A stretch of 8,000 nucleotides of DNA from an uncultured Lachnospiraceae bacterium. GTDB taxonomy: Bacteria > Bacillota > Clostridia > Lachnospirales > Lachnospiraceae. The stretch spans positions 1-8,000 of the forward strand of contig CAJUKV010000090.1 of assembly GCA_910587305.1 (NCBI GenBank), read 5' to 3'. The translations under genes and the position numbers were made by a program. Every line of letters begins with the position of its first letter. The first letter of the stretch is position 1. The notes under the pieces were generated by a model. It ran no database searches. It was not told the origin of the DNA and saw nothing but the letters and a program-made list of their open reading frames with translations. Positions 1 through 6,287 of this stretch are shown in pieces.

Positions 1-229
1 AAGTGTTTTCCCACACCTCGGATTGCTCGATATGCCTGTCCACCACGTTAAGATATACCAAATCGCTTAATTCAAAAGAATCAAACGTGTCATACAGCAC
101 CTTGCTGATTTCAAGCTTATGTAAAACACCTTGTCCATCTTTAAACGAAACGTAATACTGTCCGTCTTTTTCGCATATAGTATAAGGATTATACTTATCC
201 TTTCTTCTTTTTGGGCGGTTACCCTCCAT
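1..229 (-). CDS. Sigma-factor-like protein of conjugative elements, N-terminal part only
   Basis: The frame opens with ATG at 229-227 and stays open for 76 codons to the window edge, so the C-terminus is missing. The protein begins MEGNRPKRRKDKYNPYTICE and has a basic head, then a Tyr/Phe-rich stretch (DGQYYVSFKDGQG, about residues 22-34) and an acidic segment ending DRHIEQSEVWENT. From memory this matches the start of the small sigma-70-like proteins found in Tn1549-type and related Firmicute elements, whose helix-turn-helix region lies further on and cannot be seen here. The start is supported by GGAGG and AAGGA just upstream. A long leader with hairpins precedes it. The role as a regulator of element genes is inferred from family context. 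Family call moderate; reality of the gene high. Confidence 0.65.
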   Translation of the reverse strand, partial: MEGNRPKRRKDKYNPYTICEKDGQYYVSFKDGQGVLHKLEISKVLYDTFDSFELSDLVYLNVVDRHIEQSEVWENT

Positions 230-240
230 ATTCCTTTCCT

Positions 241-274
241 CCAATCTGAATTTTTTGTTGAAAATCCAGATTGG
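241..274 (-). repeat. Hairpin abutting the ribosome binding site of the sigma-like gene
   Basis: CCAATCTG at 241-248 and CAGATTGG at 267-274 are perfect inverted arms. A second set, ATTTT 250-254 and AAAAT 261-265, extends the stem after one mismatch, leaving a 6-base loop. On the minus strand the last bases of the 3' arm run directly into the GGAGG that serves the start at 229. Folding could therefore affect access to the ribosome binding site. Confidence 0.55.
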
Positions 275-343
275 CAGGCGGTGAACGGCAACCAACACAA
301 CAAACAGCTTTACGACGTGTTCCAGCAAAAATCGACAAAAGAA

Positions 344-375
344 AAACCGCAAAGGCTGTCACACCTTTACGGTTT
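344..375 (-). terminator. Terminator-like hairpin in the leader of the sigma-like gene
   Basis: On the minus strand AAACCG (375-370) and AAAGG pair with CCTTT and CGGTTT (349-344), with one internal mismatch and an 8-base loop. A T-rich run (TTTTTCTTTT, 346-337) follows directly. This is the form of an intrinsic terminator. It lies after a possible promoter at 393-398 and before the gene at 229, so it could act as an attenuator or simply end upstream transcription. Confidence 0.5.
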
Positions 376-392
376 ATGGAAAAACCACTTCT

Positions 393-398
393 ATTATA
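393..398 (-). promoter_or_regulatory. Possible -10 hexamer for the sigma-like gene
   Basis: The minus strand reads TATAAT at 398-393, a perfect -10 consensus. No good -35 hexamer is seen 16-18 bases further upstream, so this is a weak or activator-dependent candidate. Transcription from here would begin near 386 and pass through the hairpin at 344-375 before reaching the start at 229. Confidence 0.35.
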
Positions 399-421
399 TG
401 GAAATTTGACTTCTTCTTTTA

Positions 422-436
422 GGGTGCAAAGCACCC
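422..436. repeat. Short perfect hairpin GGGTGC-AAA-GCACCC
   Basis: GGGTGC (422-427) and GCACCC (431-436) are perfect inverted arms around a three-base loop. No T run follows on either strand, so it is not a typical terminator. It lies upstream of the candidate -10 at 393-398 of the sigma-like gene and could be a protein-binding dyad. No function can be assigned. Confidence 0.4.
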
Positions 437-524
437 ATGAGTTGATGAGGATTTTTTTAACAGACTAGCCGCCCATCCTCGATATGGTCTATGTAAATAT
501 AAATGAAAATTATTTGTTGGCAAT

Positions 525-557
525 AAAAAAACCTCCAAACTTAAAACAGGTTTGGAG
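525..557 (-). terminator. Intrinsic terminator, minus strand
   Basis: CTCCAAAC (533-540) and GTTTGGAG (550-557) form a perfect 8-bp stem with a 9-base loop. On the minus strand it is followed at once by G and then seven T (531-525). This is a textbook intrinsic terminator, about 100 bases beyond the one that closes the KTR gene, so it appears to end a separate short transcript or to act as a back-up. Confidence 0.8.
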
Positions 558-633
558 AGTGCTGTTAAGTCTTTCAGACATAGCAAAATCGCCCACCAAA
601 ATCACCGTTTTTTTTATTTGGCGGACTTGTTCT
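525..633 (-). ncRNA. Candidate small structured RNA between two terminators
   Basis: A minus-strand TATAAT at 645-640 could start a transcript near 633 that would end at the terminator at 525-557, giving about 105 bases. The interval has no credible ORF. Its first half can fold: CCGCCAAA (near 615-622 on the plus coordinates) can pair with TTTGGTGGG (near 592-600), and a small GTCT-GAA-AGAC hairpin (near 571-581) follows. The -35 region is poor and overlaps the KTR terminator, so this may instead be 3' UTR. No known RNA family was recognised. Confidence 0.3.
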
Positions 634-640
634 ACCTATA

Positions 641-692
641 TTATATAAAAGAAAGAGCCGACAAACTGTGATACCACAAGTTCATCGGCTCT
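641..692 (-). terminator. Strong intrinsic terminator closing the ABC/KTR operon
   Basis: On the minus strand AGAGCCGA (692-685) pairs perfectly with TCGGCTCT (661-654). An inner stem (TGAAC plus TGTG with CACA plus GTTTG, one bulged T) around a GTAT loop brings the total to about 17 bp. The tail reads TTCTTTTATATAA. It starts four bases after the KTR stop codon, so it marks the end of that transcript. Confidence 0.85.
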
Positions 693-696
693 GCGT

Positions 697-870
697 CTAT
701 GCGTCTGGCTCTTTGATGACATTTACTTGCAATTTCATTACTTCAACTAAACTTTCCTGTCTACACTTTGGACAGTAGAGTGGAAAATATAGCAAAACTG
801 TATCCTCTCTAATTTTCTCCCTTGTTTTTTTTCCACAAACAGGGCAACGTATCCATTCCGTTTTTTTCAT
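697..870 (-). CDS. Cysteine-rich KTR family zinc-ribbon protein, 57 aa
   Basis: ATG at 870-868 opens a 57-codon frame ending in TAG at 699-697. The product begins MKKTEWIRCPVCGKKTREKI and ends VNVIKEPDA. Two CxxC knuckles, C9-P-V-C12 and C33-P-K-C36, 20 residues apart, fit a single zinc-ribbon. The WIRCPVCGKKTR, IREDT and CPKCRQE motifs match the cysteine-rich KTR family common on Firmicute mobile elements, whose function is unknown to me. An in-frame TGA five codons upstream bounds the start. The ribosome binding site is weak. The gene begins 16 bases after the permease stop and ends just before a strong terminator, so it is very probably the last gene of the transporter operon. Cytoplasmic; a nucleic-acid or metal-binding role is only a guess. 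Confidence 0.88.
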   Translation of the reverse strand: MKKTEWIRCPVCGKKTREKIREDTVLLYFPLYCPKCRQESLVEVMKLQVNVIKEPDA

Positions 871-886
871 AATCTGTTTATCTCAT

Positions 887-3100
887 TTACATCATTGTAT
901 CATCCCGTAAAACCTCGGCTAAATTGATTTTGCGTATATTACGCCAACCAAGATAATATGCAAATGCCACAGTTCCCCAAATAGCCAGCATAAAAATCAT
1001 AATCGGAATGATTGGTGCTTCGGCAAGAAAGATTCCTACTTCAACATAGCTCGTCTTCAATAAATACCCCACTGCAACAACTACCAACGGAAGAGTAATT
1101 AAAATCGGACGCCCTGCAATGGTAAGTGCCTCCACGCAGAACATTTTTTTGATTTCCCCTTGTGTCATTCCAACAGACATATACCTTGCAAATTCCCTTT
1201 TTCTCTGGCGGACAAAGCCCAGCGTATTAGAAAATACATTTCCAATGCCGATAATTGCAAGCAGGACACAGAAGCCGCCAAATATTGCCATCATCCCTTG
1301 TATCTGATTATCGTTCGCTTCTACTTCCTGAATACGGTTCTCACTTTCTACCTTATAGTTTCCCGCAATAAGGCTTTCCACCTGCCCCTGCAAAGCATCC
1401 AATTCCTCTAAAGTCACATTTTCCCTGCCAAGCATACAGATATAGGTGTCTTCCTCACTGCCTCCAATCTGTTCCTTGATTTCTTTCCACAAAGATACCG
1501 GAATAAAATGCACCAGTTCATAATAATCAAGCGTTGCGTATTCCTCCCTTAAAACAGGCACTTTCTCCGTATAGGACAAAACAGGAATCTCTGCTGTCAA
1601 TTCTTCATTGCCGGACTGTCTTAAAATGCTTACCTCATTTTCCCCTTTCACATAAGGCACATATTGTGGATGCCTGAAATCCGGATTTGTAACATCGCGT
1701 ATCTGATTCCATATCACTGCCCCATCAAGCTGCGGTGTGATACCAATCTGTTCACAATACGCTAAAAAACTCGCATCATCCAGTATGACAATGGGAACAT
1801 TTACAAGCCATCCCCCATCCGTCTTCCTCACATAATTATCCCCGGCTACAGTAAAACCGCCGAGGGACTTCATATCTTCGCTTATTTCATCCTCTGCAAT
1901 GATTCTTTTTGCCATTGCTTTCTGATATACAATAGCGCTTCTTATTCCGGAAATCTCCTGTAATTTTTGTGCCTCACTAAAAGAATCCACATCCGTGTCC
2001 TTTACTGTAACCATAATGTCCCAAACACCCTGATAACGTTCAAAATAAGTTTCCCTTGTGCTGATTCCTGAAAGTGCAAAAAAGGACTGCATAATGGTAA
2101 AGGCAAGAAAAGAGAATATCAGACTAAGCGATGCTGTCCGTAAGGCTCTTTTCTGTGCTTTCAATGCTCCACCTGCCAATTCTCCTTCCAATCCAAAAAG
2201 GCAGGTAAGCAGCGGAGATTTTTTCTTACGCTTTAACTGTAATTCGCCTGTATTTTTAATTGCTTCAAGCGGCGTCAGTCTGCTTAATTTTCTGGCTGGC
2301 ATCCATGCGGAAATCCATATTGTCGCCACTGTCAAAAGAAGTGTCGCCACTAAGACTAACGGATGATAGCCAAAGACTGCTTCATGCCTGCCTGCCACAT
2401 CACTCCCCAGTAAATCATTCGCCATATGTATAATTCCCATACTGATTAGAATGCCAAGCAGATTCCCAATTAAAATCGGCAGAATACATAATGCAGCCGC
2501 TTCCTGCAAAAGACATGAGCGTATCTGTTTCGGTGTGGCTCCGATGCTGGAAAAAATACCAAACTGATGGATTCTTGCATTCATAGACACTACAAAAGAA
2601 TTATGGATTACTATAATTAATGAAAAAGATGCAATTCCGGCTATCAGTATAAACAACGGAAAAAGCAGTCTTGGCGCAGTATCCTGTGGATCACGTATCA
2701 TGTACATTGCCAGAAGCTCATGGTTATAAATAACATTTTCCGATGAAACGCCCAAAACTTTGGCTATCTGCATCGTATCGTCGAGGACAGCCCCCATGTC
2801 ATCAAAATAAATATCTATCACAGGTTCCGGAATCTGCGCTCCTTTTTCACTGATGACGACATCTTTGACATTGGCAAAATTCTTTATGGATTCCATATCT
2901 TCCTGAGTAAATTCCCCGACAATCCTGCTCTGCCAGCCTCCTTCTTCCTGTTCAATGCTTTCAATTTGGTACTTCCATGCGTTATAAAATAACCCTAAGA
3001 GCAGCGATAACAGCAAAGCTGATATAAATGCCGCTATCATAACAGACATGCCCGATGAACGGTTATTTTTAATATAGCCTGATGAATAATCTTTCCACAT
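887..3100 (-). CDS. FtsX-family ABC transporter permease, 737 aa
   Basis: Integral membrane partner of the ATPase encoded just upstream. Hydrophobic segments are seen near residues 18-40, 145-170, 200-225, 246-266, 320-345, 603-628, 660-683 and 694-718, that is about eight. Segments 2-4 and 6-8 form two FtsX-like domains, each ending in the usual coupling region (ARKLSRLTPLEAIKN near 269-283; RNIRKINLAEVLRD near 720-733). An outside domain of about 100 residues follows segment 1 and one of about 255 residues lies between segments 5 and 6. This architecture belongs to the MacB/LolCE/BceB superfamily that moves, senses or removes lipoproteins, peptides or envelope antibiotics rather than small nutrients. 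ATG is at 3100; GGAGG overlapping the ATPase stop serves it and only six bases separate the genes, so translation is probably coupled. Substrate not determinable. Confidence 0.92.
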   Translation of the reverse strand: MWKDYSSGYIKNNRSSGMSVMIAAFISALLLSLLLGLFYNAWKYQIESIEQEEGGWQSRIVGEFTQEDMESIKNFANVKDVVISEKGAQIPEPVIDIYFDDMGAVLDDTMQIAKVLGVSSENVIYNHELLAMYMIRDPQDTAPRLLFPLFILIAGIASFSLIIVIHNSFVVSMNARIHQFGIFSSIGATPKQIRSCLLQEAAALCILPILIGNLLGILISMGIIHMANDLLGSDVAGRHEAVFGYHPLVLVATLLLTVATIWISAWMPARKLSRLTPLEAIKNTGELQLKRKKKSPLLTCLFGLEGELAGGALKAQKRALRTASLSLIFSFLAFTIMQSFFALSGISTRETYFERYQGVWDIMVTVKDTDVDSFSEAQKLQEISGIRSAIVYQKAMAKRIIAEDEISEDMKSLGGFTVAGDNYVRKTDGGWLVNVPIVILDDASFLAYCEQIGITPQLDGAVIWNQIRDVTNPDFRHPQYVPYVKGENEVSILRQSGNEELTAEIPVLSYTEKVPVLREEYATLDYYELVHFIPVSLWKEIKEQIGGSEEDTYICMLGRENVTLEELDALQGQVESLIAGNYKVESENRIQEVEANDNQIQGMMAIFGGFCVLLAIIGIGNVFSNTLGFVRQRKREFARYMSVGMTQGEIKKMFCVEALTIAGRPILITLPLVVVAVGYLLKTSYVEVGIFLAEAPIIPIMIFMLAIWGTVAFAYYLGWRNIRKINLAEVLRDDTMM

Positions 3101-3106
3101 AGCTCA

Positions 3107-3787
3107 TTACCTCCGCTTCTCATCGCTTATGATATGCCCGTCCTCTATGGTTATGATACGGTCTGCTTCTAAAGCCACCTTCTCATCATGGGTAATCAAC
3201 ACAATTGTCTGTTCCAAATTACGATTCGATAATTTCAGCATATCAATAATTTCTTTGGAATTTTTCTGATCCAGATTTCCAGTCGGCTCATCCGCCAAAA
3301 GCAGCGCCGGGCGGTAAATCAATGAACGAGCTATGGCAACCCTTTGCTGCTGCCCGCCTGATAACTGGTTTGGCAGGGCTTCAAGCCGTTCAGCAATTCC
3401 AAGCGAACGGACAATCTTTTCAAAATACTCTTTATTTGGTTTCTTCTTATCAAGGGCAAGCGGCATAAGAATGTTTTTTTGCACGGTAAGTGTTGGAATT
3501 AGGTTATAGAACTGATACACCAAACCCACTTTTCTTCTGCGGAAAATCGCTGCCTGTGTCTGATTCAGTTTTGACAAATCCGTTCCGTCTATTGTAACTT
3601 TTCCGCTTGTAGGTTTATCCACGCTTCCCAGAATATGTAACAATGTGGATTTACCTGAACCGGACGCTCCGATAACCGCCACAAATTCTCCCTTGCCCAC
3701 CGTCAGATCAATTCCATCCAGCGCAGCTACCTGATTATTGCCGGAGCCATACATTTTGCGGACTCCCTCGCATGTTAAGATATTCAT
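3107..3787 (-). CDS. ABC transporter ATP-binding protein (MacB/LolD/BceA type), 226 aa
   Basis: Cytoplasmic ATPase that powers the permease downstream. All motifs are intact: Walker A GASGSGKST (40-48), Q-loop Q92 in VYQFYNLIPTLT, signature LSGGQQQR (142-149), Walker B LLLADEP (162-168, catalytic E167), D-loop GNLD and H-loop H200 in LITHD. Length and the YQFYNLIPTLTV/LADEPTGNLD wording are typical of the ATPases that pair with FtsX-like permeases. The ATG at 3787-3785 has a near-perfect AAAGGAGG eight bases upstream. The gene is first in the transporter operon, about 95 bases after a putative regulated start site at 3882, and has a structured leader. Antimicrobial peptide resistance is the likely role by context with the adjacent two-component system; this is inference. 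Confidence 0.95.
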   Translation of the reverse strand: MNILTCEGVRKMYGSGNNQVAALDGIDLTVGKGEFVAVIGASGSGKSTLLHILGSVDKPTSGKVTIDGTDLSKLNQTQAAIFRRRKVGLVYQFYNLIPTLTVQKNILMPLALDKKKPNKEYFEKIVRSLGIAERLEALPNQLSGGQQQRVAIARSLIYRPALLLADEPTGNLDQKNSKEIIDMLKLSNRNLEQTIVLITHDEKVALEADRIITIEDGHIISDEKRR

Positions 3788-3826
3788 TTTTGTTCCCTCC
3801 TTTGGATGTTTTGCATTTCTACGCTT

Positions 3827-3839
3827 GCAGCAGAGCTGC
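3827..3839. repeat. Small hairpin GCAGC-AGA-GCTGC in the ABC leader
   Basis: Perfect five-base arms with a three-base loop lie between the larger dyad at 3846-3885 and the ribosome binding site of the ATPase gene. No T run follows, so it is not a terminator. It may stabilise the leader. Confidence 0.35.
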
Positions 3840-3845
3840 CCGTCA

Positions 3846-3885
3846 GCTTGTAAACTTTGTTCCTGCAGGCAAACTGTTTACAAGC
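3846..3885. repeat. Perfect 10-base inverted repeat at the start of the ABC leader
   Basis: GCTTGTAAAC (3846-3855) and GTTTACAAGC (3876-3885) are exact inverted copies separated by 20 bases. The spacer itself holds TTTG...CAAA (3856-3859, 3870-3873) and the palindrome CCTGCAGG. The dyad begins where transcription from the -10 at 3889-3894 should start, so it would form a 5' stem-loop in the mRNA or serve as a DNA operator. No T tract follows, so it is not a terminator. Confidence 0.6.
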
Positions 3886-3888
3886 TAT

Positions 3889-3921
3889 ATTGTACCAAAT
3901 GAAAGTTACAACTTAGTGACT
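3889..3921 (-). promoter_or_regulatory. Regulated promoter of the ABC operon with putative response regulator box
   Basis: On the minus strand AGTCACTAAGTTGTAAC (3921-3905) is followed, after exactly 10 bases, by the -10 hexamer TACAAT (3894-3889). No consensus -35 exists; the box covers that position, as for activator-dependent promoters of OmpR-type regulators. The same box at the same spacing precedes the response regulator gene. Predicted start near 3882. Confidence 0.65.
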
Positions 3922-3942
3922 GCAACAAAATTGGTATAAGAT

Positions 3943-5160
3943 TTATTGTTTATATACCCGGATTTCAAAACATGCACCACCATTTGTCAGGTTTTTAGCT
4001 CTTATTGTTCCATTTTGATGTTCTATTATCTCTTTTGACAATGCTAGACCTATTCCAATGCCGCTGCCACGGATATTACCTCCCATATTTGCATTCTGTC
4101 CACGATAAAATCGCTTAAAAAGATGTGGAATATCTTCTCTGGCAAATCCATCCCCCTCATCCCAAATAAGTATTTCCGTATATAAAGGATTCTGCCCATA
4201 AGAGCAATGGACTGTTCCGCCCGTATTATGCTCCATACAGTTTTTCATTACATTCATAATTGCTTCCATAGTCCAGTCTAAATCGGCTGTCATTGCCATC
4301 TCCCCTAATTCTGGAATATCAATGGAAGTGCCAGAATCTACAAATAATTCCTGCAAATTGTCTGCCGCAAGGACAAGCACAGTAAAAACATCCACATCTT
4401 CTTTTTGAAACATCAATGTACCTGCATCAAGACGAGATAAAACAAGCAGGGATTCTTCTAAATGGATAAGTCTGATTAACTGTTTCTTTATCTGTTCCAT
4501 CTTATCTTTTTCATATTCGTTTTTCATTGGTATTTCAGATAATGTTTGCAGTGATAAAGAAATTGCAGTGATCGGAGTTTTTATCTGATGTGCAATATTT
4601 GATAAATTCTCAGCAAAATCATTTTTTGCCTGTACCGCAGCATCTTTTGTCTGGTAAAGAAATGTCACTGTCTTATATATCTCATCTTCCAATTTAGAAA
4701 AAATATCTTCTCCTGAAACAGAGAGGACAACCGCTTTTCCAGTATTAACCTGCTCCAAATAATCCGACAGTGCCTCTATTCGTTTCGCTTCTGTTTTATT
4801 ACGAAATACAAAAGTAATAACAAAGAGAAAGATTCCTACCAAAAACCCTGTTATTGCAAATATACTATGATATATAACAGCAGAATCCGAAAAATCAGAT
4901 ATGCAATATCCTAAAACAGATAAAACATCATTCACTGCCACACCATCGACATTTCCGCTCGTATATTCTTTCAATGCAGCAGAAACTATATTCACCATTT
5001 CTGGCTCTTGTTCCAACACTTCGCCACAGATAACATTTACCAAATCAAATTGAAGCCTGCTATAATAACTAGAAACCAGCATTGCTGTAACAGCAGAAGA
5101 AATCAAGCTGACGGTTACTGCAAACCCAAATATAATCACAAGGTTTTTTCTCCCACTCAT
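3943..5160 (-). CDS. Sensor histidine kinase, 405 aa
   Basis: Membrane-bound kinase of the two-component pair. Residues 8-30 and about 97-118 are membrane segments flanking an outside domain of roughly 66 residues with two cysteines (C45, C86); a linker follows. The H-box is NIAHQIKTP with the phospho-acceptor H191. The ATPase domain has the N-box around N307 (NVMKNCMEH), G1 DEGDGF (334-339), the F-box LFKRFYRG and G2 GSGIGIGLALSKEI (366-379), all intact. It is longer than BceS-type kinases, which lack a real outside domain, so signal input may be direct rather than through the transporter. The ATG at 5160-5158 overlaps the regulator's TGA (ATGA) and has GGAGG eight or so bases upstream, so the two are translationally coupled. 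The signal is unknown. Confidence 0.93.
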   Translation of the reverse strand: MSGRKNLVIIFGFAVTVSLISSAVTAMLVSSYYSRLQFDLVNVICGEVLEQEPEMVNIVSAALKEYTSGNVDGVAVNDVLSVLGYCISDFSDSAVIYHSIFAITGFLVGIFLFVITFVFRNKTEAKRIEALSDYLEQVNTGKAVVLSVSGEDIFSKLEDEIYKTVTFLYQTKDAAVQAKNDFAENLSNIAHQIKTPITAISLSLQTLSEIPMKNEYEKDKMEQIKKQLIRLIHLEESLLVLSRLDAGTLMFQKEDVDVFTVLVLAADNLQELFVDSGTSIDIPELGEMAMTADLDWTMEAIMNVMKNCMEHNTGGTVHCSYGQNPLYTEILIWDEGDGFAREDIPHLFKRFYRGQNANMGGNIRGSGIGIGLALSKEIIEHQNGTIRAKNLTNGGACFEIRVYKQ

Positions 5161-5828
5161 ATGGTATCCTCCATCCGATATCCCACACTTCTAACTGTTT
5201 TCAAACAGGACGGCTGGTGCAGTTTGTCCCGCAATCGTTTCATAGTAACTGTCAGAGTATTGTTATTCACGTAGTTTCCATTTACATCCCATACCTGTTC
5301 TAAGATTTTTTCTCTAGTAACGGTCTTCCCTTTATTCTGCAAGAGATACAAAAGCAATCCGTACTCTGATACGCTTAAATCTATTTCTTCCGAATCACAG
5401 GAAACTATCCTACGACTTAAATCAATCATGATCCCATCACAAGACAAATACTGCTCCGCTACATTTCCCGTTCTTCGAAGCACCGCTTGAATCCTTGAAT
5501 ACAATACACTTAATTCAAAAGGCTTTACCACATAATCATCCGCACCATTTTGAAAACCTGAAACAATATCATGGGAATCCCCTCGAACCGTAAGAAAAAT
5601 AATCGGCAGTTCCTTCCATCTACTGCGAATCCATTGGCAAAGACTATCTCCACGACCATCCGGCATATTCCAATCCAGCAAAATAACAGTTGGAACATGA
5701 ATTTCCAGAGCTTGTCTAACCTCTGAAATTGTATTATATATCACTACCTTAAAATTTTTCTGTTCTAGATATTCTTTTACAACACCTGCAATATTAGTGT
5801 CATCTTCAGCATAAAATAATTCAACCAT
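5157..5828 (-). CDS. OmpR/PhoB-family response regulator, 223 aa
   Basis: DNA-binding partner of the kinase encoded immediately downstream with a 4-base overlap. The receiver domain (about 1-115) shows the acidic pocket E8-D9-D10, phospho-acceptor D52 in VILLDWNMPDG, T80 in IIFLT and K102 in DYVVKPFE, all as expected. The C-terminal winged helix (about 125-223) shows LSVSEYGLLLYLLQNKGKTVTR in shortened form, then EKILEQVW and the recognition-helix region NNNTLTVTMKRLRDKL, ending SVGYRME. Length is normal. The ATG at 5828-5826 has AAGGTGG nine bases upstream. The gene leads its operon and its promoter carries the same 17-base box as the ABC operon, so autoregulation and control of the transporter are likely (inference). 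Confidence 0.95.
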   Translation of the reverse strand: MVELFYAEDDTNIAGVVKEYLEQKNFKVVIYNTISEVRQALEIHVPTVILLDWNMPDGRGDSLCQWIRSRWKELPIIFLTVRGDSHDIVSGFQNGADDYVVKPFELSVLYSRIQAVLRRTGNVAEQYLSCDGIMIDLSRRIVSCDSEEIDLSVSEYGLLLYLLQNKGKTVTREKILEQVWDVNGNYVNNNTLTVTMKRLRDKLHQPSCLKTVRSVGYRMEDTI

Positions 5829-5858
5829 TTCAATAAACCACCTTATATTTTTATTTTT

Positions 5859-5891
5859 ATTATATCAGAAAAATGTTACAGCTTAGTGACT
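5859..5891 (-). promoter_or_regulatory. Promoter of the response regulator operon with matching operator box
   Basis: On the minus strand AGTCACTAAGCTGTAAC (5891-5875) precedes a perfect TATAAT (5864-5859) by 10 bases. It matches the box before the ABC operon at 16 of 17 positions, at identical spacing. No good -35 is present. Predicted start near 5852, giving a leader of about 24 bases to the ATG at 5828. Confidence 0.65.
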
Positions 5892-6053
5892 TACTCCCAT
5901 ATCGTAAAAGCTCTCTTACCACATCATGAAATCCATACCATTCCTTATATTTTTTTATAACTTGAAACACTATCCAAATTGTCTGAAAAGCTCTGTACTA
6001 CACAAAGCCTTTCTACTAATCGCCACTAACTGCCATTTCTCCACAGAAACGAT

Positions 6054-6081
6054 ATTATATACACCTTTGCTACTTTAACAA
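6054..6081 (-). promoter_or_regulatory. Possible second promoter toward the response regulator
   Basis: The minus strand has TTGTTA (6081-6076), a 16-base spacer and TATAAT (6059-6054), a better -35/-10 pair than the proximal promoter. It would give a leader of about 220 bases. The surroundings are AT-rich, so chance matches are common. It could supply basal expression of the two-component system. Confidence 0.3.
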
Positions 6082-6199
6082 AATCAGCTTTTCACAATAA
6101 ATTTTGACTGTTTCTCTTTAAATAGACTCTCAAACATTTTTATAGTCATTCTCCAACAATAAAGTGCCTTTAATTCTTATTTATAGAATTTAAATCTCT

Positions 6200-6218
6200 T
6201 GTATATAGAAATTATACA
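6200..6218. promoter_or_regulatory. Dyad TGTATA-N7-TATACA upstream of the XRE gene
   Basis: A perfect 6-base inverted repeat with a 7-base spacer lies about 70 bases before the XRE gene. XRE proteins often bind such dyads near their own promoters, so it may be an autoregulatory operator. A possible -10 (TAAAAT, 6245-6250) follows, with only a weak -35. Chance occurrence in AT-rich DNA cannot be excluded. Confidence 0.3.
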
Positions 6219-6287
6219 TCGTTTAAGCAGAACTTTCATTTCTGTAAAATATAAAGGATAAAATCTATTCGTACAGGTGGTGAAAAA

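Larger units (their letters stand above)
5892..6287. other. AT-rich intergenic region, no supported gene
   Basis: About 400 bases between the divergent regulator genes. No ORF with a start and ribosome binding site was found. A minus-strand open stretch without a start codon (about 5865-5999) reads plausibly in places but ends at a stop on both sides. It could be a gene remnant or chance. Promoter-like elements and a dyad listed separately lie here. Confidence 0.6.

Noticed and set aside
219..434. Minus-strand frame of 71 codons upstream of the sigma-like gene
   Set aside because: It begins at a GTG without a ribosome binding site, spans the hairpins and candidate -10, overlaps the sigma-like start and has no recognisable domain. 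It looks like leader sequence.
67..468. Other short frames on both strands around the window start
   Set aside because: They overlap the sigma-like coding region or its structured leader in other frames and have no family resemblance.
1119..2366. Plus-strand frames inside the permease gene
   Set aside because: Antisense shadows of an intact 737-residue gene with clear FtsX domains.
5907..5996. Nine-base direct repeat AAAAGCTCT
   Set aside because: Too short for an AT-rich region and not placed symmetrically around any feature.
5865..5999. Minus-strand open stretch of about 45 codons reading YRAFQTIWIVFQ at its start
   Set aside because: It has stops on both sides and no start codon, and overlaps the regulator's promoter box. 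It could be a gene remnant but cannot be supported.
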